Assembly: GCA_022574595.1 (NCBI GenBank)
Contig: JACZRS010000016.1
Coordinates: 69,589-123,774 of the forward strand
Direction of reading: 5' to 3'
Source: Planctomycetota bacterium
GTDB taxonomy: Bacteria > Planctomycetota > Phycisphaerae > Phycisphaerales > SM1A02
DNA length: 54,186 nucleotides
The position numbers were made by a program, and so were the translations under genes. Position 1 is the stretch's first letter. Each line of letters begins with the position of its first letter. Positions 43,363 through 52,746 of this stretch are shown one piece after another. Under the pieces are notes generated by a model, which saw nothing but the letters and a program-made list of their open reading frames with translations, ran no database searches and was not told the DNA's origin.

Positions 43363-43421
43363 ATTGTCCCTTGGCCCTTAACACGCATAAAAGCAGGAGT
43401 TTAGCCTAAGGCGCGCGTCGT

Positions 43422-46400
43422 ATGATTGATGAACACAATGAAGATAGGTTATCATCGGATGCAGAGACGACCGGTGATGTGACCCCAGGTGATGTGACCC
43501 AAATAGCCGATTCCAGTAGGCCCAATGTCCCAGATCACATCGACGAGTTTCGCATCATTAGGGTGATTGCTTCCGGGGGCATGGGCACGGTCTATCTGGC
43601 CACACAGCTGAACCCGCGCCGGAATGTGGCGCTCAAGCTCATGAAGAAGGGCTTGGTTTCCGAATCCACGCTTCGTCGATTTGAATTTGAATCGCAGATA
43701 TTGGCGCGGCTGCACCATTCCAATATCGCACAGGTCTACAAAGCTGGAACGCACATGGATGGAGATACCGCGGTTCCGTTCTTCGCTATGGAATTGATTC
43801 AGTCGGCTCGTCCGATTGATAAACACGTTCGCCTAAAGAAGCTTGGAACGCGCGAAACGGTGATGTTAATAGCAACAGTATGCGATGCGGTCCACCACGG
43901 GCATCAGAAAGGCATCATTCACCGCGACTTAAAACCTGACAACATCCTGGTTGATAACAATGGTGAACCCAAGATTATAGATTTTGGTGTGGCTAGGGCA
44001 ACTGATTCAGATATCGTCAAGACCACAATGCAAACCGATGTCGGACAGCTCATCGGCACTTTACAATACATGAGTCCGGAGCAGTGCGCCGCCGATCCGC
44101 ACAACATCGATACTCGAAGCGACATCTATTCGATTGGTGTGATTCTTTATGAGTTGCTCACAGGAAAGCTCCCGTACGACATAAGCGGAACTCCTATTTA
44201 CGAAGCAGCGCGTGTTATCCGCGAACAGATACCGCCAAGACCTAGCACATTCAACCGCGCCCTGCGGGGTGATATCGAGACTATCGTCTTCAAGGCTTTG
44301 GAGAAAGATCCAGAAAGGCGCTACCAGTCTGCCTCTGGTTTTGCGCGCGATATCGAACGCTACCTAAAGGATGAGCCAATCAGCGCGCGACCCCCAAGCG
44401 TCATATACCAAGTGCACAAATTCGCACTTAGAAATCGCGCAGCGTTCGCAGCAACCGTAGTAGTCGCCATCGCCATGGTGCTTTCAACGATTATCAGCAT
44501 CAGTTTTGCGGTGCAAGCCAAGTTCTCGGAAGCTCGTGCAACGGAAGCAGAAAAGGCTGCGATTGCTCAACGCGATTCGGCGGACGCTGCACGAATCAAG
44601 GCGCAGGCAGCCGAAGCTCACGCACAACAACAAGCATACATAGTACACCTGGCCTCAGCTGCAGCTGCGCTCGAACAAGATGAAGTCATCGCCGCCAAAC
44701 GTAGCCTCGCCAATGCGCCGCAGCGCTTTCGCGGATGGGAATGGCAGTATCTGTCGAATCTCACCGACGCCAGCCACATGGTAATCAAGGGTAACAAGGA
44801 TTGGATAAATTCTGTCGATTTTAGCTCCGATGGGTCGCGAGTCATTTCGGGATCGACCGACGGTGCCATTCGCGTGTTCAGTACGGTTACTGGTGAACTG
44901 GTTCAGGAACTTGCAAGCAACGGTTCGCCGGTCTTTGCGGTAGCGTCAAGCCCCGGTGGCATCTACGCAGCATCAGGCGCCGCAGACATGACCGTGACGA
45001 TTTGGAATTCTGTGACTGGCGCAGTGGTCACCACCTTGCGCGGCCACGAAGGCGTCATTACATCCCTCTGTTACAGCCGGGATGGAACGCGCCTGGTTTC
45101 CGGATCGACGGACCAGACTTTGCGTATTTGGAATGTCGCCACAGCCAAGGAAGAGCGCATCATCAAACATGAAGGCGCCTCCGTTGATTGTGTTGCCATT
45201 AGCACGGATGGCAACCTCATTGCATCAGGTGCAGATGATGGGATTATCCGAATCTGGGATGCGAACTCAGGCTATCTACGTGTCGAACTTGCCGGACACG
45301 AGGGATATCTCAGCTCCCTGGAATTCTCACTTGACGGGCGAATGCTGGTCAGCGGATCGGAAGATGGAACCGTACGCTGTTGGGATCCTGTTGCGGGTAA
45401 GTCTTTGCACACGTTAAAGGGACACACCGCCTATGTGACCGATGTGGCAATCAATCCCGACAGAACGCGAGTTTTCTCCGCATCCGAGGATCGAACTGTA
45501 CGTATTTGGAATGCACTAACCGGGGCACAGATCATTGCACTTAATGGCCACGACGGGATTGTCACCTCGCTGGCTTACGATCCGACCGGAACCATGATTG
45601 CAACTGCCTCGGAAGATCAAACCATCCGCCTGTGGTCTGCCGGTTCGTTTGATGATGTCAGCAATGTAGCCGCTGATGTTGCCGGTGGTCTTCTCCCGGG
45701 TATCCGAGCAGTCGGATTCTCGCCCGACGGAACACGTGTTGTCACCGGTAATGAAGATTTTATAGTCACGATCTGGGACGCACTGACAGGTGTCAATTTA
45801 GGCAACGTAACAGGCCCCACCGCTGCCATACGATCGGTTGCGTTCAGCCCAGATGGCACACGATTCGCTTCAGCCTCCGATGACAAGACCATTTATGTGT
45901 GGGATGCACAGACGGCCGCCCTACACGGCACGCTGCAAGGGCACGAACGTTTGATCAGCGCTGTCGTGTTCACCCCTGATTCGCGCCAACTGATATCCGC
46001 ATCGTGGGACGGTACGGTTCGCCTTTGGGATGTGGATGCACTTACACAGACATCGTTATTTGATTTAGCCGAATCAGTCAATGCCATCGCCTTATCGCCC
46101 GATGCAACTCTCATCGCCGCTGCGCTCTCGATGGGTTCAATCATCATCCTGGATTGGCGCGATGGATCCGAGATCGCCGTCCTTGAAGGCCAGGCTTCGC
46201 GGATCACCTGTATCACGTTCTCACCGGACGGATCTATGATCGCAAGCGGTTCTTCCGATGCCATGATCCGCACGTATAGCGGCAATAAATTCAGTGAAGT
46301 CCATGTTCTGGAAGGACACACAGATGTGATCAACGGGCTGGCATTCAGCCCCGATGGGACGAGACTCATTTCCGGATCGTCCGATCGAACCATTCGCATC

Positions 46401-46745
46401 TGGGATAGCGCGCGGGGTGAAGCGATCACAGCGCTGCCGCGCAACTCTGAATCGGTCGATTGCCTGACGCTCAGCACCGATGGAAAACGCTGCGCCACTG
46501 GTTCTCTCAGCGGTAAATTACGTATTCGTGATTGCGCTAATCCATATGATCGCTACCTGGAGCGCCGTGACATCAACCTCGCCTCGGTAGCAGCGACCAC
46601 ACTCTTTAAGCGAATGCTGGATATGGGAATCAAACCAACAGACATGATCGAACACGCTCGACTTGATGAGGGCGCTAGCCCAGTCGAACTTAAATGTCTT
46701 GAGAATTGCATCTTCTCACACTGTTGCCAAGTTGCAAATAAGTGA
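43422..46745 (+). CDS. membrane Ser/Thr protein kinase with WD40 propellers
   Basis: The 1107-residue Hanks-type kinase (about 42-315) has the Gly loop SGGMG at 51-55, ATP Lys72 in VALKLM, the catalytic loop HRDLKPDN at 167-174, DFG at 187-189, and GTLQYMSPE after a Thr-rich activation loop. One membrane segment (341-363) precedes an Ala/Glu-rich coiled coil (365-425). Then come about 14 WD40 repeats (455-1045) of the form GH..I.SLAFSPDGTR(L/M)(I/V)SGS.D.TIRIWD. The kinase is cytoplasmic and the propellers lie outside. All catalytic residues are present. It starts 60 bases after the FMN_bind-like gene and may be regulated with it. Such kinases are numerous in planctomycetes. Confidence 0.95.
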   Translation: MIDEHNEDRLSSDAETTGDVTPGDVTQIADSSRPNVPDHIDEFRIIRVIASGGMGTVYLATQLNPRRNVALKLMKKGLVSESTLRRFEFESQILARLHHSNIAQVYKAGTHMDGDTAVPFFAMELIQSARPIDKHVRLKKLGTRETVMLIATVCDAVHHGHQKGIIHRDLKPDNILVDNNGEPKIIDFGVARATDSDIVKTTMQTDVGQLIGTLQYMSPEQCAADPHNIDTRSDIYSIGVILYELLTGKLPYDISGTPIYEAARVIREQIPPRPSTFNRALRGDIETIVFKALEKDPERRYQSASGFARDIERYLKDEPISARPPSVIYQVHKFALRNRAAFAATVVVAIAMVLSTIISISFAVQAKFSEARATEAEKAAIAQRDSADAARIKAQAAEAHAQQQAYIVHLASAAAALEQDEVIAAKRSLANAPQRFRGWEWQYLSNLTDASHMVIKGNKDWINSVDFSSDGSRVISGSTDGAIRVFSTVTGELVQELASNGSPVFAVASSPGGIYAASGAADMTVTIWNSVTGAVVTTLRGHEGVITSLCYSRDGTRLVSGSTDQTLRIWNVATAKEERIIKHEGASVDCVAISTDGNLIASGADDGIIRIWDANSGYLRVELAGHEGYLSSLEFSLDGRMLVSGSEDGTVRCWDPVAGKSLHTLKGHTAYVTDVAINPDRTRVFSASEDRTVRIWNALTGAQIIALNGHDGIVTSLAYDPTGTMIATASEDQTIRLWSAGSFDDVSNVAADVAGGLLPGIRAVGFSPDGTRVVTGNEDFIVTIWDALTGVNLGNVTGPTAAIRSVAFSPDGTRFASASDDKTIYVWDAQTAALHGTLQGHERLISAVVFTPDSRQLISASWDGTVRLWDVDALTQTSLFDLAESVNAIALSPDATLIAAALSMGSIIILDWRDGSEIAVLEGQASRITCITFSPDGSMIASGSSDAMIRTYSGNKFSEVHVLEGHTDVINGLAFSPDGTRLISGSSDRTIRIWDSARGEAITALPRNSESVDCLTLSTDGKRCATGSLSGKLRIRDCANPYDRYLERRDINLASVAATTLFKRMLDMGIKPTDMIEHARLDEGASPVELKCLENCIFSHCCQVANK

Positions 46746-46780
46746 ACTCCATTGCAACATACGCCCATATGCTGCGCGGA

Positions 46781-48199
46781 TCAGTCGAGTGCCTCAAGTG
46801 TGACATTATCCTGCTTCCTGTTGATACCTTGGTGATATGTTATCTCGTATTCAAGGTCCTTGCTCTCAGCGGACTTGATCTGTGCGGAGAACTGCGGGCT
46901 GCGATAATCATGCAACTTGGGATCCAGTTCGCTGGTGAAGACGACATGCCCCTGAAAGCTTAGCCGAATCTCAACCTCAATCGCTTTGTCACGGTAATTG
47001 CGAATGCGCTCTACGCGTTGTTCGTGTTCATCCCATCCACCAACTGGGTAGTTATTACGGATCTTCTGCCCTTGGGTTGGACTGAAGTATGTCTTGACAT
47101 TTTCAGTACGAAACCAGAAGTCGTCGCGCCAGCTTCGCAGGCGGAGACGTTCGTAAATCACTTGTGGATCGGATCCAAGGTTCAGCTCAATCTCCTGCCC
47201 GATAGGAACATACTTTGAGCTGTAAGCGGTCAGGAACGACAACCCATCCCGGCCGTTATCGCGAAAGAGTCGAACCACCCCATCTGGTAGAGGCGTCTCA
47301 CCGAGACTGCTCGCCTCATCATTGCGAAGTATGAACAACCGCACAAGTTGATTTCCGTACTCCGCAGGTCGGTATCGGTACTTGATCTTAAACGGCACAC
47401 TCGCGCCTTGGAACAAGCGCAGGCGCTTGGACCAAGTATGTGCGATCGTTTCAGTGCCCTCGATTGTAAAAATGAAATATTCCGACAAGCCTTGCTTCAC
47501 AATCGCCTTGGGGGCCTGAGCTGCCTTATTCATGTCCCAGGCAATACTGTTGTAGACACGACTTCTTGATTCACTCTTGAGATGTCGAACTTTCCCGCCA
47601 CCAAATATCTTCCTAAAATCTTCCTCTGACACCAAACCGCGGCGTGCAAGGTCTGCAATTCTTTCGACGAGATTGATTTGACCCACTACAAGTCGAACCT
47701 GCGCGTTTTCATAGTCTTCGCCGGAATTGTTAGTGATTCGCACGAAACCGTCGAACGACATCTGCTCTTCAGCGGTGTCCGCCACACATACATAATCCGC
47801 GGCCCAGGTGATTCCGCTTGTGAAGTAGCTGATTTCCACGACGGCGCTACCGTTGAAATCACTCTGCACATTCCAATACAACATCTGTGGCTTATCATGT
47901 GGGAAAGTTGTGTCGAGGATATCCAACTCCTGAGCATGGGTCTTAAATCGAAGATCAACACTCGTCGGATCAATCAGTGTGTTGGCCCATGAGAATTGAA
48001 GTGGATTATCACCTTTGGAAAACGTGATATGGCGCGTCTCCCGGACCAGCGTCAAATCTTCGCTATTGTAAATCGTCAGTTGCACAGTGTCTCGCTGAGG
48101 AATCGTCGAGACATCGACGTTATCTGCGTAGCTAGCGGCAACAGGCAGACCGATCGCCAAGAGGACCGCGTTTAGATTGTGCTTGTGAAATAATGTCAT
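46781..48199 (-). CDS. secreted MuiA/DUF4139-like protein, copy A
   Basis: The 472 residues have a signal peptide (about 8-25, ending near ASYA). The beta-rich body matches the mucoidy-inhibitor MuiA / DUF4139 layout: LTIYNSEDLTLVRETRHITF (DUF4140-like strand pair), then VVEISYFTSGITWAADYVC and ITNNSGEDYENAQVRLVVG, followed by late strands RIRNYRDKAIEVEIRLSF. No catalytic residues are known in the family. Exported, probably periplasmic or surface. Near-identical to the neighbouring copy except for residues 192-227 and the last 70. It is convergent to the kinase gene, 35 bases apart. Confidence 0.85.
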   Translation of the reverse strand: MTLFHKHNLNAVLLAIGLPVAASYADNVDVSTIPQRDTVQLTIYNSEDLTLVRETRHITFSKGDNPLQFSWANTLIDPTSVDLRFKTHAQELDILDTTFPHDKPQMLYWNVQSDFNGSAVVEISYFTSGITWAADYVCVADTAEEQMSFDGFVRITNNSGEDYENAQVRLVVGQINLVERIADLARRGLVSEEDFRKIFGGGKVRHLKSESRSRVYNSIAWDMNKAAQAPKAIVKQGLSEYFIFTIEGTETIAHTWSKRLRLFQGASVPFKIKYRYRPAEYGNQLVRLFILRNDEASSLGETPLPDGVVRLFRDNGRDGLSFLTAYSSKYVPIGQEIELNLGSDPQVIYERLRLRSWRDDFWFRTENVKTYFSPTQGQKIRNNYPVGGWDEHEQRVERIRNYRDKAIEVEIRLSFQGHVVFTSELDPKLHDYRSPQFSAQIKSAESKDLEYEITYHQGINRKQDNVTLEALD

Positions 48200-48234
48200 C
48201 TGTAGTGTCCTTGGAATCCCATGTACGGCGCAGA

Positions 48235-49653
48235 TCAGTCCAATGCCTCGAGTGTGACGTTCTCTTGTTTATGATTGATGCCCTGGCGGTAGGTGATCTC
48301 GTAGCCAAGATCAGCTTGCTCTCCAGCCTCGATCCGTGTGGAGATTTGGGGTGATCGGTAATCGTGCAATAAGGGATCCAAATCGCTTGTGAAGATAACA
48401 TGTCCGAGAAATGTCAGTCGAAGCTCCAAATCAATGGGTTTGTCACGAAAGTTGCGGATGCGCTCGAGGCGTTGTTCGTGGTCATCCCATCCACCAACTG
48501 GGTAGTTATTACGGATCTTATGCCCTTGGGTTGGACTGAAGTATGTCTTGCCATTATCAGTACGAAACCAGAAGTCGTCGCGCCAGCTTCGCAGGCGGAG
48601 ACGTTCGTAAATCACTTGCGGATCGGGCCCAAGGTTAAGCTCGATCTCCTGCCCGATAGGAACGTACTTTGAGCTGTAAGCCGTCAAGAACGATAACCCG
48701 TCCCGGCCGTTATCGCGAAAGAGTCGAACCACCCCATCTGGTAGAGGCGTCTCGCCAAGGCTGCTCGCCTCGTCATTGCGAAGTATGAACAAGCGCACAA
48801 GTTGATCACCGTATTCTGCGGGGCGGTATCGGTACTTGATTTTAAACGGCACGCTCGCGCCTTGGAACAAGCGCAGGCGCTTGGACCACGTGTGCGCGAT
48901 GGTTTCCGTGCCCTCGATTGTGAAAATGAAGTACTCCGACAGGCCTTCCTTCACAATCGCCTTGGGTGCGCGAGCAGCAGCATCCATTTCTCCAGCGAGA
49001 CCGGAATAGGCGAGACCCCTTGCTCCTTTCTCCAACCGGCGAACCCTGGCGCCCAAACGTAGCTGCTCAGATGCTTCCTGTGACACCAAGCCGCGGCGTG
49101 CAAGGTCTGCAATTCTCTCGACGAGATTGATCTCGCCCACGACAAGTCGCACTTGTGCGTTTTCATAGTCTTCGCCAGAATTGTTCGTGATTCGCACAAA
49201 TCCGTCGAACGACATCTGCTCTTCCGCGGTGTCCGCCACACACACATAGTCAGCTGCCCAGGTTATACCACTTGTGAAGTAACTGATTTCAACGACCGCG
49301 CTGCCGCTGAAATCACTCTGCACATTCCAATACAACATCTGCGGCTTACTGTGTGGGAAAGTTGTGTCGAGGATATCCAAGTCCTGAGCATGGGTCTTAA
49401 ATTGCAGATCGACGCTCGTTGGATCAATCAGTGTGTTGGCCCACGAGAATTGAAGTGGATTATCGCCTTTGGAAAATGTGATATGGCGCGTCTCGCGAAC
49501 CAGAGTCAAATCTTCGCTATTGTAAATCGTCAGTTGCACAGTGTCTCGCTGAGGAATCGTCGAGACATCCACGTTGTCGGCATAGCTAGCGGCAACAGGC
49601 AGACCAATCACCAAGAGAGCCGCGTTTAGATTGTGCTTGTTAAATAATGTCAT
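48235..49653 (-). CDS. secreted MuiA/DUF4139-like protein, copy B
   Basis: Same length and architecture as copy A (472 residues, signal peptide, DUF4140-like then DUF4139 region). In the first 191 residues eight differences were counted by eye. Residues 192-227 (QEASEQLRLGARVRRLEKGA onward) share only about 11 of 36 positions with copy A; 228-403 are again nearly identical; the C-terminal 70 are moderately diverged. It lies 36 bases upstream of copy A on the same strand, in one probable operon with it and with the third paralogue. Confidence 0.85.
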   Translation of the reverse strand: MTLFNKHNLNAALLVIGLPVAASYADNVDVSTIPQRDTVQLTIYNSEDLTLVRETRHITFSKGDNPLQFSWANTLIDPTSVDLQFKTHAQDLDILDTTFPHSKPQMLYWNVQSDFSGSAVVEISYFTSGITWAADYVCVADTAEEQMSFDGFVRITNNSGEDYENAQVRLVVGEINLVERIADLARRGLVSQEASEQLRLGARVRRLEKGARGLAYSGLAGEMDAAARAPKAIVKEGLSEYFIFTIEGTETIAHTWSKRLRLFQGASVPFKIKYRYRPAEYGDQLVRLFILRNDEASSLGETPLPDGVVRLFRDNGRDGLSFLTAYSSKYVPIGQEIELNLGPDPQVIYERLRLRSWRDDFWFRTDNGKTYFSPTQGHKIRNNYPVGGWDDHEQRLERIRNFRDKPIDLELRLTFLGHVIFTSDLDPLLHDYRSPQISTRIEAGEQADLGYEITYRQGINHKQENVTLEALD

Positions 49654-49717
49654 CTGTAGTGTCCTTAAACTTCCGTCAATGTGTCGTGATAAGCCAAACT
49701 ACCAGTCCGTTGTGTAC

Positions 49718-50905
49718 TCACCATTCGTTCTTGATAATCACATGAAGCGTGTGGACCTGCTTGACAGCCTTTTGGTCGTCTCCGCGCGGCGGCAAGGTGA
49801 TATGAAACACAGGCCGATCGGCCGTTGATTTGTCCTTATCAACTTGCTTCAGTGTTCCGGTTGTGCCAAATGTCCACTCTACGTTCCGACCGGTGTTTCC
49901 ACGTATCTCAGTTCGAAGAGCCGGCATGGACTCAGCCAGATCCAGTACCACAGATTTATCTTTGAAATTCTCGATCTCGTACTTCACGATGATGTCGTAG
50001 TCGTAGAGTTGGCCAAGAACTCGCTTTGTGGTCATGCGCTCTATCGTGCGCTTGACAACGATGTCCTTTGCCACGCCCAGATACAGCGACACTTCGTCAT
50101 CACGCGGCGTAAAGGAAGCCCAATCCTCGCCGAGAAACGCAACCGTGCCGTGTCCATCATCCTGAAAGATCCGTGCCTTACCCGGCATCAATGGGAACTC
50201 GCCCAAGCCATTCTTCTTATCGTTGATGAGAACGTAGTGCATGGGAATGCGAATTTGTTTCTTAGCAGCATCCAGATAGCCATGTGTTGCGAGGTCGGCC
50301 GTATATGTTTTTTTAACTGCGACGTTGCTGAATTTGAATAACAAAAGCCGCTTCGTCTCGTTGATCCCGATCGGGCGTTCCAGGCGCTCACCAAATCCCG
50401 CCCACATTCCTGCATACCCAAACGCTTCGTTGGAGTTGTTGTGCAACTGGATATATTGCCACAAAGTCAATGTCTTCTCATCATTTGAAGCGATGGCGCG
50501 ATACATGAACGTCTTATCAAGCCCGCCAATGATGTAGCTGATCCGCACTCGCGCCGATCCTGCTTTGGGCGAGCTGACCTGCCATGTCAGAGCGTTCACG
50601 CCCGGAGGATAGGAAACCGAGAGTACCCGAATATTGTCCGGATCGGTGAGGCAACGGAATTGAATGCTGTCTTTATCAATATTGGTATTGGCCCAGGCAA
50701 AAACCACGTCGTTGACGCCTTGGGCCAGTGGAACGATACGCTCCTCTTCAACCAGCGTTGTGTTGAAATTGTCCAGTTGAATCTCCACGCGCTCACGAGC
50801 CGGAAGCGTTATCAGCTTCACATCCGCTTGCGCATGACTGGCTAGCAGCGCCGCTACCACTGCGGATAACGACAACACTTTGGAAGAAGGAATTCGGTGA
50901 ATCAT
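49718..50905 (-). CDS. secreted MuiA/DUF4139-like protein, distant third paralogue
   Basis: The frame is open from 51004, but ATG 50905 is preceded by GGGAG seven bases upstream and directly gives a signal peptide (VLSLSAVVAALLASHAQA), so 395 residues are annotated. The body parallels the tandem pair: VEIQLDNFNTTLVEEERIVPLAQGVNDVVFAWANT, VSSPKAGSARVRISYIIGGL, WQYIQLHNNSNEAFGYAGM, FQDDGHGTVAFLGED. The C-terminal strands end LHVIIKNEW. Overall similarity is low but collinear. It is the first gene of a leftward row of three. Function unknown. Confidence 0.8.
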   Translation of the reverse strand: MIHRIPSSKVLSLSAVVAALLASHAQADVKLITLPARERVEIQLDNFNTTLVEEERIVPLAQGVNDVVFAWANTNIDKDSIQFRCLTDPDNIRVLSVSYPPGVNALTWQVSSPKAGSARVRISYIIGGLDKTFMYRAIASNDEKTLTLWQYIQLHNNSNEAFGYAGMWAGFGERLERPIGINETKRLLLFKFSNVAVKKTYTADLATHGYLDAAKKQIRIPMHYVLINDKKNGLGEFPLMPGKARIFQDDGHGTVAFLGEDWASFTPRDDEVSLYLGVAKDIVVKRTIERMTTKRVLGQLYDYDIIVKYEIENFKDKSVVLDLAESMPALRTEIRGNTGRNVEWTFGTTGTLKQVDKDKSTADRPVFHITLPPRGDDQKAVKQVHTLHVIIKNEW

Positions 50906-51606
50906 GGTGCGGCTCCCTTGTTGGATTACGCCTTTTAAGATCCAGGCTATCGGACCTACCGACCCGATTTGCCTGCAATGGGAACGGGAAAACGGCCGCT
51001 CCAATAGCCAATGGCCTCAGATCCCCGCGCGTCTCCAATTAATCGGTGAATTTCTCCTGAAACTTGGTGTTGGGTTGCCTGATTGTTTCAATTGAATCAA
51101 CTCCTACATTGTGTGGTGAAGTAATTCTTGCAACCTTCATATTCCTATTATTCGTGGGCCAGACGCGCACAAATGCGCTTACAGAAATGAAAGTACAGGG
51201 AAAAGTAGGATTTGAAGCACAGTGGGCCGTGGAGAACCACTGAGTAGAATGAAGTAAATACACTTAAGAATTCTAGATGTCGAAGGTCCGTCCGCCCAAG
51301 CAGGTTGCATATTGAAGCCGGGGCAAGCCTTAATGCCATCCCCACTAATGTCGTAGCGCAGCGAAGATCCGCCTATGGCGGACCAAGTGCCAAGTGCCTT
51401 CTGCACCTAGATCTATTTCATATGTTGGCGGAGCCTGAGGGACGATCTCTAAGCTACTGGGCTCGCTACCATCTAGAAAAGATCGCAAACAAGGATTTGA
51501 AGAAGTAGGGAAAAGTGGAACTAGCGCCCCCTCGGCACGCTGCAACAAACTCCACCCAAGAAAAAACGACTCCCGTCCCATTTTCTTTCCCTGCAAATTG
51601 CTGGGG
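50906..51606. other. gene-poor stretch of 0.7 kb
   Basis: No supported gene. The right half has several weak overlapping frames with no family. A small hairpin TCCGCC-TAT-GGCGGA lies near 51368. Just after it, CCAAGTGCCAAGTGCC resembles CCAAGTGTTAAGTGTCAAGTG near 14818, beside another dockerin gene. The left end must carry the promoter of the DUF4139-like row. Confidence 0.45.
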
Positions 51607-51957
51607 CTATTTCTTTGCATTGGTCTTTTCTTCTTTCGATTTGTCCGCCTTCTTAGGGTAGTAATCTAAGTGACTTGCCATGGCATCAATTATGGAGCAG
51701 GCTAGTTTAGTTGTCATTTGTAGCCTAGCTACCTCTTGTCTTCGCAAAGAATCTGCTGGAAGGAGAACGGCCGTGTGGAAGTGCAAGATAGCAGTATTTG
51801 ATTCAACAATAGCCATTATGCTCATCGAATCTACCCAAACAGTATGTAGTGATGGATCAATTTGAATCGGCAAGTCCGCAACCGCTACTTGTACTTGGCC
51901 CGATGTAGGCGAGAGGGTTTTGGGTTTCATTGGTTTCTTTGTTTGTGATTTGCTCAT
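51607..51957 (-). CDS. small protein, possibly DUF3467-like, overlapping the antitoxin
   Basis: From ATG 51957, 116 residues: a Lys/Pro-rich start, a beta-strand core (HTVWVDSMSIMAIVESNTAILHF), a helix (RLQMTTKLACSIIDAMASHLDYY) and a charged tail. The pattern of an aligned strand pair followed by a helix after R-(L/I)-x-M recalls DUF3467 proteins, but this is tentative. Its first 101 bases overlap the 3' end of the antitoxin gene in another frame, so it is presumably on the same transcript. The frame is open further upstream (to 52056), deeper into the antitoxin. Confidence 0.55.
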   Translation of the reverse strand: MSKSQTKKPMKPKTLSPTSGQVQVAVADLPIQIDPSLHTVWVDSMSIMAIVESNTAILHFHTAVLLPADSLRRQEVARLQMTTKLACSIIDAMASHLDYYPKKADKSKEEKTNAKK

Positions 51958-52393
51958 TTGTTTCACCAATATCTGCTCTGATTGTATTAGTCGACTCGGT
52001 TGCTTCACTAGGTCTGCTTTGTTCGGAAACGAGACTAACTTGAATTGGACGTTCATCTTCTTCCTTGGCTAAGTTGAATTGAACGTGGAATTTCAATGCG
52101 TTTGCAATCTTTACCAACGTACGAATTGAATGTCCGTCGTAATCAGCATTTTCAACACGGGCGACTGCCGATTGGCTTGTTCCAATAAGTACAGCGAGTT
52201 CGGTCTGAGTGATACTGCGTTCTGTTCTTGCTTCATAAACCTGCTCTGCAATATCAGCAGTAATATCCGATAGCTGAATCTGTAGCTGCAATTCAGCATC
52301 ATCACCGACCATTCGTTCCAGAATTTTGATTGCATCTTGCGTCATTACGTTAGTCCGGTTCGGTATAGGTGTGTAGCTCTGGATTAGCTTCAA
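51857..52393 (-). CDS. XRE-family antitoxin (HigA-like)
   Basis: The central helix-turn-helix domain (about 55-105: RTERSITQTELAVLIGTSQS, then AVARVENADYDGHSIRTLVKIA) is of the Cro/C1 type found in HigA antitoxins. The N-terminal 50 residues are acidic and helical; the C-terminal 70 are polar, Thr/Glu/Ser-rich and probably disordered. The start is TTG 52393, two bases after the toxin stop; ATG 52345 (MTQDAIKIL) is an alternative. It would neutralise the toxin and repress the operon. At 178 residues it is longer than usual; the extra tail overlaps the next gene. Confidence 0.82.
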   Translation of the reverse strand: MKLIQSYTPIPNRTNVMTQDAIKILERMVGDDAELQLQIQLSDITADIAEQVYEARTERSITQTELAVLIGTSQSAVARVENADYDGHSIRTLVKIANALKFHVQFNLAKEEDERPIQVSLVSEQSRPSEATESTNTIRADIGETNEQITNKETNETQNPLAYIGPSTSSGCGLADSN

Positions 52394-52395
52394 AC

Positions 52396-52719
52396 CTACG
52401 CTTCCTGATAATTGCTCTTTCCTATATCTGAGTTTTCTACTGCTCCTTCCTTGCTACATCCGTGAGCAAGGACTGCTTTTCCTTGACTAAAGAAGTAAAG
52501 AATCCGGTAGTGAACATTCATAAAAGTTGGACGCAATTCACGAATGTCGTCCCTTAGTAAATCTGCTGTTGGTCGTCTCAACTCGTATCCAAAAGTTTCA
52601 AGACGGTTGACAAAACTAATGCACTTACCTTGCACCTTCTTGTCCTGTCCTTCTAGCCATTGCTTGACAGGGGCAGTACCATCAACTTCACAGTAGAATA
52701 TCACTTCCGTTTGAGGCAC
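52396..52719 (-). CDS. HigB/phage Gp49-like toxin of the RelE superfamily
   Basis: The 107 residues fit this mRNA-cleaving toxin family: APVKQWLEGQDKKVQGKCIS, LETFGYELRRPTADLLRDDI, RELRPTFMNVHYRILYFFSQ, then a short basic tail. Order toxin-then-antitoxin with a two-base gap is the usual higBA arrangement. The ATG at 52719 is the only sensible start. A promoter and a CAAATTTG palindrome lie just upstream. The tail HGCSKEGAVENSD replaces the more usual HGF.KK.. pattern, so activity might be altered. Confidence 0.85.
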   Translation of the reverse strand: MPQTEVIFYCEVDGTAPVKQWLEGQDKKVQGKCISFVNRLETFGYELRRPTADLLRDDIRELRPTFMNVHYRILYFFSQGKAVLAHGCSKEGAVENSDIGKSNYQEA

Positions 52720-52746
52720 TACCCAAATCCTGTACTACCATTATCT

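Larger units (their letters stand above)
46770..49680 (-). repeat. tandem gene duplication (unit about 1454 bp)
   Basis: The genes 46781-48199 and 48235-49653 and their short flanks are a head-to-tail duplication. Even the leaders match (GTCATCTGTAGTGTCCTT on the plus strand at both starts), as do the tails (CAGATCAGTC...GCCTCGAGTGTGAC). Spacing between the two stops is 1454 bases. Divergence is patchy; see findings. Confidence 0.92.

Noticed and set aside
45893-46498. 201-codon minus-strand frame
   Set aside because: Lies wholly inside the WD40 part of the kinase gene and mirrors its repeat; no independent motifs.
49153-49629. 158-codon plus-strand frame
   Set aside because: Antisense of DUF4139-like copy B; a similar shadow exists in copy A, as expected from the duplication.
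51345-51620. 91-codon minus-strand frame in the 0.7-kb gap
   Set aside because: No recognised domain, odd composition, and it runs over a hairpin; not enough support to call a gene.
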